Assembly (NCBI RefSeq): GCF_002214185.1
Contig: NZ_CP022161.1
Coordinates: forward strand, 9,493,486-9,557,485
Origin: Streptomyces capitiformicae
Lineage (GTDB): Bacteria > Actinomycetota > Actinomycetes > Streptomycetales > Streptomycetaceae
Reading direction: 5' to 3'
Length of the DNA stretch: 64,000 nucleotides
This document shows, one piece after another, positions 46,156 to 56,500 of the stretch. A program made the translations under genes and the position numbers. Within the stretch, counting starts at the first letter, position 1. Every line of letters begins with the position of its first letter. The notes under the pieces are model-generated. The model did not search any database. It was not told the DNA's origin and saw nothing but the letters and a program-made list of their open reading frames with translations.

Positions 46156-46690
46156 GTGGCACGTCCTTCCCCCCACCCCACCCTGCTGAGCTTCGTGAGC
46201 GTGCGGTGCGCATGGTCGCGGAGGTCCGTCCGAACTATCCGACCGAGTGGGCCGCGATGAAGGCAGTCGCGGCGAAGCTGGGCATCGGCGCAGCGGAAAC
46301 GGTGCGGATGCGGGTCCGCAAGACGGAGGTGGACGCCGGTCAGCGGCCCGGCACGACGTCTGAGGAGGCCACGGAGATCAAGCGGCTGCGGGCCGAGAAC
46401 GCCGAACTGCGGCGGGCCAACGAGATCTTGAAAGCGGGTCGGCTTTCTTCGCGTCAATGTCAGGATGTTGGAGACCGGCGGGCGTGCACGGGCCGAACTC
46501 GCCTGTGGTGGCTGGTCCTTGATGTGTCGCCCGCCGGTCGCAGTCCGTTCGGTGCGGTGTGGCTTGACAGGAGCGTGCCGCTGGCCCGATCGAGGCGGCC
46601 CCCGGCGGCGTGACCGCGGCCAACGCTCCGTTCAGCCAGGCGAGTTGATTCGTCACTCGGACGCGGGGTCGCAGGGCGGATTCAACCGGC
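46156..46690 (+). pseudogene. IS3-family transposase remnants (orfA and a scrap of orfB)
   Basis: 'MVAEVRPNYPTEWAAMKAVA', 'SEEATEIKRLRAENAELRRA' and 'NEILKA' are IS3 OrfA. The start (GTGGCACGTCCTTCC, 46156) is separated from it by a frame change, and another follows 'NEILKA'. Near 46640 'LIRHSDAGSQ' is the DDE region of OrfB. Everything between is deleted or scrambled. Confidence 0.7.
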
Positions 46691-46739
46691 CGAGCGAGGC
46701 AGCGCCGACGATGTAGGCGGCGGCGAGCAACACCTTGAA

Positions 46740-46955
46740 GGCGCCATCTACTCACTGTTCGGGAGCAAGAACGGCCTGGTGGTCGCCTTGGTCGCCGACT
46801 ACCTGCGGCTGTACTACGAGGAGATCGAGCAGACGGTTCAGCGCGTGGCCGAGAACGTCGCCGCCGCACACCTCACCTTCACCCCTGAAGGGCTGGGTCT
46901 GATCGTCTCGCTCTGCCGAACGGCGCGGCCGGCGACCACTACCCCGCGCCGATGA
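46740..46955 (+). pseudogene. TetR-family regulator fragment
   Basis: 'AIYSLFGSKNGLVVALVADY' and 'LRLYYEEIEQTVQRVAENVA' are the end of a TetR helix-turn-helix and helix 4. The first 35 or so residues and the ligand domain are missing. Just downstream another frame gives 'ALPNGAAGDHYPAPMMPAW' before TAA, an unidentified C-terminus. Confidence 0.6.
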
Positions 46956-47094
46956 TGCCCGCCTGGTAAACCGGGCCCGCCACAGCGACGTGACAGCAAA
47001 AAAGGCTCACCCTGATGACACAGGGCGGACAGAGCACCACCGCCGCCCTGCGCCGCTCCCTGGCTCCCTGGACACTCCCATCCGGGGGGCGTCC

Positions 47095-47600
47095 TCAAAG
47101 CAGTTGTCGGTCTCGATGAACAGCAGCGGCAGCCCCACCTCCGGGGCGATGAGGACGATGTCCGCCCACGCATCTCCCACGCCGGGGTTCCTCCACGTGC
47201 CCGTCGCCAGGAGGGCGACCTCGGTGGCGTAGGAGGTGATGCTGCCGATCCCGTCGGGCGTGTCGACAGGCCTGGGCGGCCGCGATGGCTTCGGCCGGCT
47301 GCCCGGCCACCAGGTGAAGGTCCGGCTTCGGGCGGATCATCGCGATGGCCGTCTCGTTGACCGTCATCGCGTGCGAGGCGCCCGAGCGGCCCACGCTCTT
47401 GGGCATGCCGCCCATCTCCTCCTGCCCCCGGTCCAACTCGATCGCGGCGGAGGCCAGCCCGTCCTTGGTGAGCAGGCGCAGCTTCTCGCCCCCTCGGGTG
47501 CGGCCGCCGTCGACGGCGGCGGCGTAGATCGTTGAGCGCGCCGCATGGGAGGCGGTACGCGCCTCCTTCCGCTCGGCGCGCAAAGTCGCCCAAGACAGAT
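47095..47600 (-). pseudogene. Replication-relaxation family protein remnant
   Basis: 'KLRLLTKDGLASAAIELDRG', 'GGMPKSVGRSGASHAMTVNE' and 'TAIAMIRPKPDLHLVAG' in one frame, then after a shift near 47265 'SYATEVALLATGTWRN', 'ADIVLIAPEVGLPLLFIETDN'-like sequence. This pattern is that of plasmid or ICE-borne replication-relaxation proteins of actinomycetes. It suggests an integrated plasmid once lay here. The 200 bp upstream hold further protein-like but unidentified sequence. Confidence 0.55.
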
Positions 47601-47820
47601 ACATGCCGCCCACGGACGGCAACAGCCGGCCAGCGTCTCGGCGATCCGCAGGTCGAAACGGACGGCGAGGCACACCGCCCCGATCATGCCGCCGACCGAG
47701 AGCACGAGATGGACCGCACCGCCCCGCCGAGTCCGCCCAGCAGTCTCCATGGCCGGATTCTCGGCGCGGGCGAACACCGGATGAGGGACATCGGCGGATC
47801 GGCCCCTCGGACGAGTGACG

Positions 47821-48423
47821 TCAGATCCAGCCCTGCTCCCAGGCGCGCTGGGCGGCCGCATGCCGGGTCGGGACGCCCAGCTTGGACATGGCGGAGGAGA
47901 GGTAGTTGCGAACCGTGCCGGACGCCAGGTGGACCTCCGCGGCGATGTCCGCGATCGAGGCGCCTTTGCGCGCGGCGCGCAGGATCTCCAGTTCGCGGCC
48001 GGTGAGCGGGCAGTCGTCCTCGGTCAGTGCGGAGGCGGCGATGTCCGGGTCCACATAGCGTCGGCCGGCGGCGATGTCGCGGATGATCTCGGCCAGCCGG
48101 GCCGCCGGGGTCGTCTTGGGGACGAAGCCCCGCACACCGGCGGCCAGGGCCCGGCGCAGTACGGCGGGTCGGGCGTGCCGGGTCACCAGGACGATCCGCG
48201 TGGGCAGTTCGGCCTGGATCTCCTCGGCGGCGCGCAGCCCGTCGGCGGGTGGCATCTCCAGGTCCAGGACGGCGATGTCGGGGCGGTGCTCGTGGGCCAG
48301 CCGTACCGCCTCGGTCGAGGTGGCCGCCTCGGCGACGACGGTGAGGTCCTGCTCCAGCCCGAGCAGGGCGGCCAGGGCGCTTCTGAGCAGGTCCTCGTCG
48401 TCGGCGATCAGCAGGCGGATCAT
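47821..48423 (-). CDS. NarL/DesR-type response regulator
   Basis: A 200-residue response regulator: acidic pocket 'LLIADDEDLLRSALAALLG', phosphoacceptor Asp54 in 'DIAVLDLEMPPADGL', switch Thr in 'IVLVTRHARP', Lys in 'GFVPKTTP', and the LuxR-type helix-turn-helix 'LTGRELEILRAARKGASI' with 'SGTVRNYLSSAMSKLG'. Its ATG overlaps the kinase stop by 4 bp. Close to DesR, which controls membrane-lipid or cell-envelope responses. A matching palindrome lies upstream of the kinase. Confidence 0.94.
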   Translation of the reverse strand: MIRLLIADDEDLLRSALAALLGLEQDLTVVAEAATSTEAVRLAHEHRPDIAVLDLEMPPADGLRAAEEIQAELPTRIVLVTRHARPAVLRRALAAGVRGFVPKTTPAARLAEIIRDIAAGRRYVDPDIAASALTEDDCPLTGRELEILRAARKGASIADIAAEVHLASGTVRNYLSSAMSKLGVPTRHAAAQRAWEQGWI

Positions 48424-49739
48424 CGGGCGGCTCCGTCCGTGGGCTTCAGTGACACCGGCGAGCTCGGCGATCGCGTGGATCTCCTCGACATGTGTGACTT
48501 CGGCGATCGCGTCGGCTCCGGTGATTCCGATGGCCGCGTAAGGTCCGGCGGCCTCACCGGCAGCGCGGCCGCGACCACGAAGCGGTCGCCGTCCTGGTGC
48601 CACGTCAGCTCGCCGCCCGCCGCCTCCAGCCGCTCGGCGAGCGATCGCAGTCCCGTGCCGTCGAGGCCGGCGGGATGCCCCTCGGCGCCGTCGTTGATCA
48701 CCCGCAGGCGGGCGGAACCGTCCGCGATCCGGTAGTCGACCTCGGCGTAATCGGCCCGGCTGTGCCGGAGCACGTTGGTGGTGGCCTCCCGCATCACCCG
48801 ACCGAGCAGGTGCCGGGCGGAGTCCGTGAGGCCGGGGGTCACGGCGGCGGGGTCGAGGTTCGTCCTCGCGTCGATGCCGGCCGCGGCAAGCACCCGCGTC
48901 GCGTTGCCGATCTCGTCGTCCAGCGACGTACGACGGTAGCCCTGCACCACGGCCCGCGTGTCGCTCAGGGCATCCACCGACAGCTGCCGTATCTCCTTCA
49001 ACTCCGTGGCGGCGCGCGCCGGGTCCACCTCGACCAGCCGTGCCGCCAACTCGCTCTTCAGCGCGATGACCTGGAGGTGGTGGCCCTGGATGTCGTGCAG
49101 ATCGGCGGCGAACCGCAGCCGCTCCTCCCTGACCGCCAGCTCCGCCTCCAGCCGCCGTGCCTCGTCCAGCCGCCGTGCCGTGTCCCAGGCCCACAGCGGG
49201 CCGAGCGTCACCCACGCCGTGAAGGCGACCAGCCCGGGCGGGAACAGTGCGGCGTACACCAACTCGCCGTCCCCCTCGACCAGACTGACCACTCCCCCGG
49301 GCAGCGGCGCGAGGACCACGGCGCCCGCGATCACCCCTCGCCTGCGGCGCGGCGGGAGATACGTGGCGACGATCGCCACGACGACGGCGGGCGCGACCGG
49401 CCAAAGCCCGTAGTCGCGCAGGGCCAGGGGGAAGGCCGCGAGCACGGCTCCGGCCACGCCGGCGGTGATCAGCAGACCCAGGGGCGGTTCGGAAGACGCG
49501 GCGTCCGGCACGGGGAGGAGCGCCAGCCGACGGCTCAGGAGTACGACGCTCGCCCACACCTCGACCGCCAGCGCCCCGGCGGCCGGGCCGCGGGCCCACA
49601 GCGGGACGTCACCGTCGAGGACCCAGGCGCCGACGAAGACGGCCAGGACACACACGGTCATGCCCGGCACGGTCCACCACGTGTAGCGCCGGAAGCTCGT
49701 CAGCCCCGCGGCCCGTCGATCGATCGCATCGTCCCCCAC
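48420..49739 (-). CDS. DesK-type sensor histidine kinase
   Basis: About 439 residues. Five or six membrane helices (residues about 20-180), then the HisKA_3 helix with the phospho-His in 'RFAADLHDIQGHHLQVIALK', an N-box in 'HLLGRVMREATTNVLRHSRA' and a G-box 'GLDGTGLRSLAERLEAAGGE'. The C-terminus has a 40-residue Ser/Pro-rich tail. GTG 49739 is preferred over an in-frame TTG at 49769. Operon with the response regulator (ATGA overlap). Divergent from a membrane protein gene, with a shared palindromic operator. Confidence 0.9.
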   Translation of the reverse strand: MGDDAIDRRAAGLTSFRRYTWWTVPGMTVCVLAVFVGAWVLDGDVPLWARGPAAGALAVEVWASVVLLSRRLALLPVPDAASSEPPLGLLITAGVAGAVLAAFPLALRDYGLWPVAPAVVVAIVATYLPPRRRRGVIAGAVVLAPLPGGVVSLVEGDGELVYAALFPPGLVAFTAWVTLGPLWAWDTARRLDEARRLEAELAVREERLRFAADLHDIQGHHLQVIALKSELAARLVEVDPARAATELKEIRQLSVDALSDTRAVVQGYRRTSLDDEIGNATRVLAAAGIDARTNLDPAAVTPGLTDSARHLLGRVMREATTNVLRHSRADYAEVDYRIADGSARLRVINDGAEGHPAGLDGTGLRSLAERLEAAGGELTWHQDGDRFVVAAALPVRPPDLTRPSESPEPTRSPKSHMSRRSTRSPSSPVSLKPTDGAAR

Positions 49740-49760
49740 CGGGCCATTGTGGCCCAGGCC

Positions 49761-49778
49761 GCATGACAAATGTCATGC
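49761..49778. promoter_or_regulatory. Palindromic operator for the two-component system
   Basis: GCATGACAAATGTCATGC is a perfect 8-bp-arm inverted repeat around AA. TGACA-N2-TGTCA-like palindromes are typical targets of DesR-type NarL regulators. It lies 22 bp upstream of the kinase start, between the kinase and the divergent membrane protein gene. Confidence 0.65.
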
Positions 49779-49897
49779 GCGGACGTGACAACTCCACGCG
49801 TGGGCACGGGGATTCGACACTACTGGCGGGCTTGGCGGGGGCGCAGGCTGAAGGGGTCCGAGAGATACCCCGTCCCGGTACCCAATGGAGGGTTCCC

Positions 49898-50491
49898 ATG
49901 TCCACTCCTGCCCCGCACGCGACGGCGGACGGACCGCACGCGGCCACGATGCTCAAGCGGCGCTGGCCCACGGCCCTGGCCGTCGCATTCGTCGCACTCA
50001 ACGTGATCGCGTCCGGATCGCAGGACGTGGCCGACGCCGTCGGCGGCTTCGCGGAGACCCTGCCGTTGCTGCCTCTGATCTACCTGGTCGTCCATCAGAT
50101 CGGAAAGGCAGAGGCCACCTGGCCGGTGCTCGGAGCCGGGGTGGTGCTCGTGTTCGCTCTCCCCTTCCAGGACCTGGTCGCCCCGTCGACGGCCCTCGTC
50201 GCCCTCGCCGCGGCCGTCCTGGTCCGGGGCGCAGTTCTCGGGACCCCGCACGGGCGGCCCACCTTCGGGGTCCAGGCCCTCGGCGCGCTCGTCTTCTGCG
50301 GGCTCGCGCTGGCCGGGCTCGCGGTGGATCCGGACCTGGGCCGCTACCTGGTGGCGGCCGGCTGGTTCTTCCACGGTGTCTGGGACTTCGTGCACCTGCG
50401 GCTCGACAAGGTCGTCTCCCGTACGTTCGCCGAGTGGTGCGGAGTCATCGACGTACTCGTCGCCGTCCAACTGCTCTTTCTGGTCTATTGA
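49898..50491 (+). CDS. Polytopic membrane protein of unknown function
   Basis: A 197-residue protein with about six membrane helices ('ALAVAFVALNVIASGSQDVA', 'LPLLPLIYLVVHQIGKAEA', 'VLGAGVVLVFALPFQDLVAP', 'FHGVWDFVHLRLDKVVSRTF'). The His/Trp/Asp pattern 'GWFFHGVWDFVH' in the last third is distinctive, but I cannot name the family. ATG 49898 follows AATGGAGGG. Divergent from the DesK-type kinase and probably regulated by it. Confidence 0.8.
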   Translation: MSTPAPHATADGPHAATMLKRRWPTALAVAFVALNVIASGSQDVADAVGGFAETLPLLPLIYLVVHQIGKAEATWPVLGAGVVLVFALPFQDLVAPSTALVALAAAVLVRGAVLGTPHGRPTFGVQALGALVFCGLALAGLAVDPDLGRYLVAAGWFFHGVWDFVHLRLDKVVSRTFAEWCGVIDVLVAVQLLFLVY

Positions 50492-50504
50492 TCCGAAACG
50501 GTAG

Positions 50505-53500
50505 GTGTTCCGGGTCGTTGATCCCTGTGTGAGTGAACTGGTGGGGGACGCACGGCAGTTGTCGCCGCTCAACGGACAACAAGCACAGACGGTCGACCTC
50601 CCCACCTACGCCTTCCAACACCGCCGCTACTGGCTGGAGAAGACCACCCCAGCCCCGGCTCTCGACTCCCGCCGGCAGATCGACGCACGCTTCTGGGAAG
50701 CCGTCGAACGCGAAGACCTTGAAGCACTCGCCGAAACCCTGCAACTGCCTGGCAGCGAACCGCTCGCCGAGGTCCTGCCCGCGCTCTCGAACTGGCGCAA
50801 GCAGGAAGCCACCCGCTCGGCGATCGACGGCTGGCGCTACAAGGTGATCTGGAAAGCGATCGGTCGGAGCGCGAAGGCGCCACAGCTCACCGGCGACTGG
50901 CTGGTCGTCGTCCCGAGCGAGTACGAGGGCGGCCCTCACGCCGACCTCATCGCCTCCGCCTACCGGGGTCTGGCGGCCCACGGTGCCCGCCTCGTCACCG
51001 TCGAGGTGTCCGGCGGTGTCGACCGGGTCGGGCTGGCCTCCCTGGTGCGTTCCGCCATGAGCGGTGACAGGGATCCGGTGCAGCCGGTCGGTGTGCTGTC
51101 ACTGCTCGCGCTGGACGAGTCCCCGTACACCCCGGGTAGTGCGCTCGACAGCGGGCTCGCCCTGAACGCCGCCTTGGTGCAGGCGCTCGGTGACGCCGGG
51201 GTCGGGGCGCCGTTGTGGATCGCCACGCGGGGTGCCGTGTCCACTGGGCGTGCCGACCGGCTGGTGGCACCCGCGCAGGCGCAGGCGTGGGGGCTTGGCC
51301 GGATCGCCGCGTTGGAGTATCCGCAGCGCTTCGGTGGGCTCGTCGATCTGCCGGCGGAGTTGGACGAGCGTGCCGTGGGCCGGTTGGTGGCCGTGCTGTC
51401 GGGTGCGGTCGAGGAGGACCAGGTCGCCGTACGGGGTTCCGGGCTCCTCGCCCGGCGTCTGGTGCGGGCCGGGCTGCCCGACGCGGTCCCTGGGGGCTGG
51501 GCGCCCAGTGGGACGGTGCTGGTGACCGGTGGGATCGGGGGCGTCGGGGCTCAGGTCGCCCGGCGGTTGGCCCACGCCCGCGGCGGTGCCGTACATCTGC
51601 TGCTGGTCGGGCGTCGGGGTGCGGAGGCGCCCGGGGCGGACGCGTTGGAGGCCGAGCTGACCGGGCTCGGTGCCCGGGTGACCGTCGCGGCCTGTGATGT
51701 CGCCGACCGCGATGAGCTCGCCGCGCTGCTGGCCGCCGTACCGGAGGACATGCCTCTCACCGCCGTGGTGCACGCGGCCGCGGTGCTCGACGACGGTGTG
51801 CTGGACGCGCTCACGCCCGAGCGGGCCGAGACGGTGCTGCGGCCCAAGGTGGCGGCGGCGCTGCTGCTGCACGAGCTGACCCGGGACCTCGATCTGTCGG
51901 CGTTCGTGCTGTTCTCCTCGCTCGCCGGGACCCTCGGTGGGCCCGGGCAGGGCAGTTACGCCGCCGCCAACACGTTCCTGGACGCGCTCGCGCGGCAGCG
52001 GCACGCCGACGGGTTGCCCGCGACGTCGGTCGCCTGGGGTGCCTGGGGCGGTGGTGGTCTGGCCTCCGGTGAGACGGGGGAACGGCTGGCGCGTACCGGG
52101 ATGCCCGCCATGGACCCGGAGTCGGCGCTGACGGCGCTGGAGCAGGCCGTCATGGGCGACGAGCCCGTGCTGGCCGTGGCGGATGTGCGGTGGGAGACGT
52201 ATGCGTTCGCGCACTCCGACGCCGTCGCGCCGGTGCTCGCGGACCTGCCGGAGGTGCGGGCGGCGGTGGCCGCGCGCACCGCGCCCGCGCCGGGTGGCGA
52301 CGAGGACCACAACACGCTGACGGCGCGGCTCGCGGCGTTGCCGTATGAGGAGCGGCGGCGTGAACTGCTGGGTCTCGTACGGTCGTTGGCGGCGTCGGCG
52401 CTCGGGTTCCCCGGTGCCGAGGACGTCGACGAAGAGCGGGCCTTCCGTGACCTCGGCTTCGACTCGCTGACCGCGGTGGCGCTGCGCAACAGCGTCGCCG
52501 AGGCCACGGGACTGCGGCTGCCGGTGACGCTGGTCTTCGACCATCCGACCGCGACGGCGCTCGCCCGCAAGCTGCACCAGGAGCTGTTCGGGGAGGCGGA
52601 TGCCGGAGTGGAGTCCACGCCGGCGGTTCCCGCGAGGGTGGTGGCGACGGACGACGATCCGATCGTCATCGTGTCGATGAGCTGCCGTTACCCGGGCGGG
52701 GCCGACAGCCCGGACGCGTTGTGGCGGTTGCTGGCGGAGGGCCGGGACGCCGTGTCGGCGTTCCCGGAGGACCGTGGCTGGGACCTCAAGGGGGCCTACG
52801 ACCCGGATCCGGACCGCCCGGGGACCTTCTACGCCCGTGGCGGTGGATTCCTGTACGACGCCCACCACTTCGACCCGGAGTTCTTCGGGATGAGTCCGCG
52901 TGAGGCGCTGGCCGTCGATCCGCAGCAGCGGCTGCTCCTGGAGACGTCCTGGGAGGCGTTCGAGCGGGCCGGTGTCGATCCGGGTGTGCTGCGCGGCAGT
53001 GCGGTCGGGGTGTTCGTCGGCTCGAACTACCACGACTACGGCTCCCGGGTGCAGCACGCGCCCAAGGACTTCGAGGGCTATCTGGCGACGGGCAGCGCCG
53101 GCAGTGTGGCGTCCGGGCGGATCGCCTACACCTTCGGTCTGGAGGGCCCTGCCGTCACCGTCGACACCGCGTGCTCCTCGTCGCTGGTGGCCCTGCACAT
53201 GGCCGCCCAGGCGCTGCGTTCGGGTGAGTGCACGATGGCGTTGGCTGGCGGGGTGACGGTGATCTCCTCGCTGGACACGTTCATCGAGTTCAGCAGGCAG
53301 CGGGCGCTGTCCGCGGACGGGCGCTGCAAGGCGTTCTCCGACGACGCCGACGGCGCCGGCTGGGCCGAGGGGGTCGGTGTGGTCCTGCTCGAGCGGCTGT
53401 CCGACGCCCGCCGCAACGGTCACCCGGTGCTCGCGGTGCTCGCCGGTTCCGCGGTGAACCAGGACGGTGCCAGCAACGGGCTGACCGCGCCGAGCGGACC

Positions 53501-56500
53501 CGCGCAGCAGCGGGTCATCCGGCAGGCCCTGGCGGCCGCCGGGCTGTCCCCGGCCGACGTGGACGCCGTCGAGGCGCATGGCACCGGTACCCGGCTGGGC
53601 GACCCGATCGAGGCGCAGGCGCTGCTGGCGACGTACGGGCAGGACCGTCCCGAGGACCGGCCGCTGCTGCTCGGCGCGCTGAAGTCCAACATCGGGCACA
53701 GCCAGGCCGCCGCCGGTGTCGGCGGTGTGATCAAGATGGTGCTGGCGATGCGGCACGGGACGCTGCCGCGCACCCTGCACGCCGACCGGCCGTCGGCGCA
53801 GATCGACTGGGCGGAGGGTGCCGTGTCCCTGCTGTCCGAGCCCGTTCAGTGGCCGGACACCGGCCGGCCGCGCCGGGCCGGGGTGTCGGCGTTCGGCATC
53901 AGTGGCACGAACGCCCACGTGATCCTGGAGCAGGCGCCGCCCGCCCAGCCGGAGACGCCGTCCGCCGAGAACGCCACATCGTCGGAGACGCCGCCCGCCG
54001 AGAACGCCACATCGTCGGAGACGCCGCCCGCCGAGAACGCCACATCGTCGGAGACGCCGCCCGCCGAGAACGCCACATCGTCGGAGACGCCGTCCGCCGA
54101 GAACGCCACGTCGTCGGAGGCGGCGCCCCTGACCGTCGTCTCCGGCGGCGTGGTCCCCTGGGTGTTGTCGGGGCGGAGCGCGGAGGCGCTGCGGGCCCAG
54201 GCCGCCCGGTTGCTCTCCCACCTCACCGATCCGCGACGGCAGGAAGGCGACGACGCCCCCGGTGACATCGCCTGCTCGCTCGCCCTGGGGCGGGCCGCGT
54301 TCGACCACCGGGCGGCCGTCGTCGGCCGGGACCGGGAGGAACTCCTCGCCGCGCTCGGGGCGTTGGCCGACGGCCGGGAGGCGCCGGGGCTGGTGCGCGG
54401 ACAGCGGCGGCGCGGTGGACGTACCGCGTTCCTGTTCAGCGGGCAGGGCAGCCAGCGGCCGGGGATGGGGCGTGAACTGTACGCGGCGTACCCGGAGTTC
54501 GCCGACGCCCTCGACGCCGTGTGCGCCGAGTTCGACCGTGAGCTCGAACGGCCGTTGCGCGAGGTGCTGTTCGCCCCGGCCGGCACTCCGGAGGCCGAGC
54601 TGCTGGACCGTACCGCCTACACGCAGGCCGGGCTGTTCGCGCTCGAAGTGGCCCAGTTCCGGCTGCTGGAACACTGGGGGCTGTGGCCGGACGTCGTCGT
54701 CGGTCACTCGATCGGCGAGTTGGCCGCCGCCCATGTGGCCGGGGTGCTCGACCTCGGTGACGCCTGCCGGCTGGTCGCCGCGCGCGGCCGGCTGATGCAG
54801 GAGCTGCCGGACGGCGGCGCCATGGTGTCCGTCCAGGCCGGTGAGGCGGAGGTCGTCGAGGCGCTGCTCCCGTACGAGGGCCGGGTGTCCGTGGCCGCCG
54901 TCAACGGGCCGGTGTCCGTGGTCGTCTCGGGTGACGAGGACGCGGTGGCGGAGCTGGCCGAGGCGTGGCGGGCGGCCGGGCTGCGCACCAAGCGGCTGAC
55001 GGTGTCGCACGCCTTCCACTCACCGCGCATGGAACCGATGCTGGACCGCTTCGCGGCCGTCGCCCGCGAGGTGACGTACGCGGCCCCGGCCCTGCCCGTC
55101 GTGTGCGACCTCACCGGTGAACTCGCCGACTCCGGGCAGCTGGAGGGTGCCGACTACTGGGTGCGGCATGTGCGCGGCACGGTCCGTTACGCCGACGCCG
55201 TCGCCACCCTCGAACGGCAGGGCGTCACGGCGTATGTCGAGCTGGGTCCCGACGGGATCCTCACCGCCATGACCCGTGACTGCCTCACCGACCCGGACGG
55301 CGCCGTCGTCGCCACGCCGCTGCTGCGCCGGGACCGGCCCGAGGAGGTGGCGCTGACCACGGCCCTCGCCACACTGCACACGTACGGCGTGAGCCCCGAC
55401 TGGGCGCGGTACTTCGCCGGGCGGGCGGCGCGCCGGGCCGAGCTGCCGACGTACGCCTTCCAGCGCGACCGGTACTGGCTCGACGCGGCCCCGCGCACCC
55501 CGGACCTCGCCTCGGCCGGGCTGGCCGACGGGGCGCATCCGCTGCTGGGCGCGGGCACCGCGCTCGCCGGCGGTGACGGGTATCTGCTCACCGGGCGGCT
55601 GTCGCTCGGCAGCCACCCCTGGCTGACCGACCACAGGGTGTCCGGTACGGCGATCCTGCCCGGCACGGCCTTCCTCGAACTGGCGTTGCTGGCCGCCGAC
55701 CGGGTGGGCTGCGCCACCGTGGACGAACTCACGCTGGAGGCACCGCTCGTCCTGCCCGAACACGGCTCCGTCCACCTCCAGGTCACCGTCGGTGAACCCG
55801 GCGCACAGGGGGCGCGCGGTGTGACCGTGCACTCCCGCCCTGACGACGCGGCGGACGACGAGCCCTGGACCCGGCACGCCCTCGGACAGCTCACCCCGGC
55901 GGGCCCCGGCACGGCACCGGTCGACGACGTCCCGCCGGTCCCGTGGCCGCCGCGGGGTGCCGAGCCGGTCGCCGTGGACGAGCTGTACGACCGGTTCGCC
56001 GCGAACGGCTTCGCGTACGGGCCCGTCTTCCAGGGGCTGACCGCCGCCTGGAGGCTCGGGGAGGAGGTGTACGCGGAGGTCGAGCTGCCTGCCGAGGCCG
56101 CCGACGACGCGGCCGGATACGGGCTGCATCCCGCGCTGCTGGACGCCGCCCTGCAGACGGTCGGGCTGACCGCCTCCGCCGCGTCCGGCGGCGGGCTCAT
56201 GCCGTTCAGCTGGTCCGGCGTACGGCTGCACGCGGCGGGTGCCGGCGCACTGCGGACGCGTCTCGCCCCGGCGGGACCCGACACGGTGGCGCTGCGGGTC
56301 ACCGACCCGGAGGGCCGGGCCGTCGCCACGGTGGCCGGGCTGACGCTGCGTCCGCTGCCCGCCGGGCAGGTGGGCGACGCGCGTACTGCCGCCCGGCATC
56401 TGCACGAGCTGGAATGGGTGACCCCGGCCGATGCCCCGGCCCGTGCCGCGATCGGCGGTCTCGTCGTCCTGGACGGTGACGGCGATCCCGCCCTCGGGCA

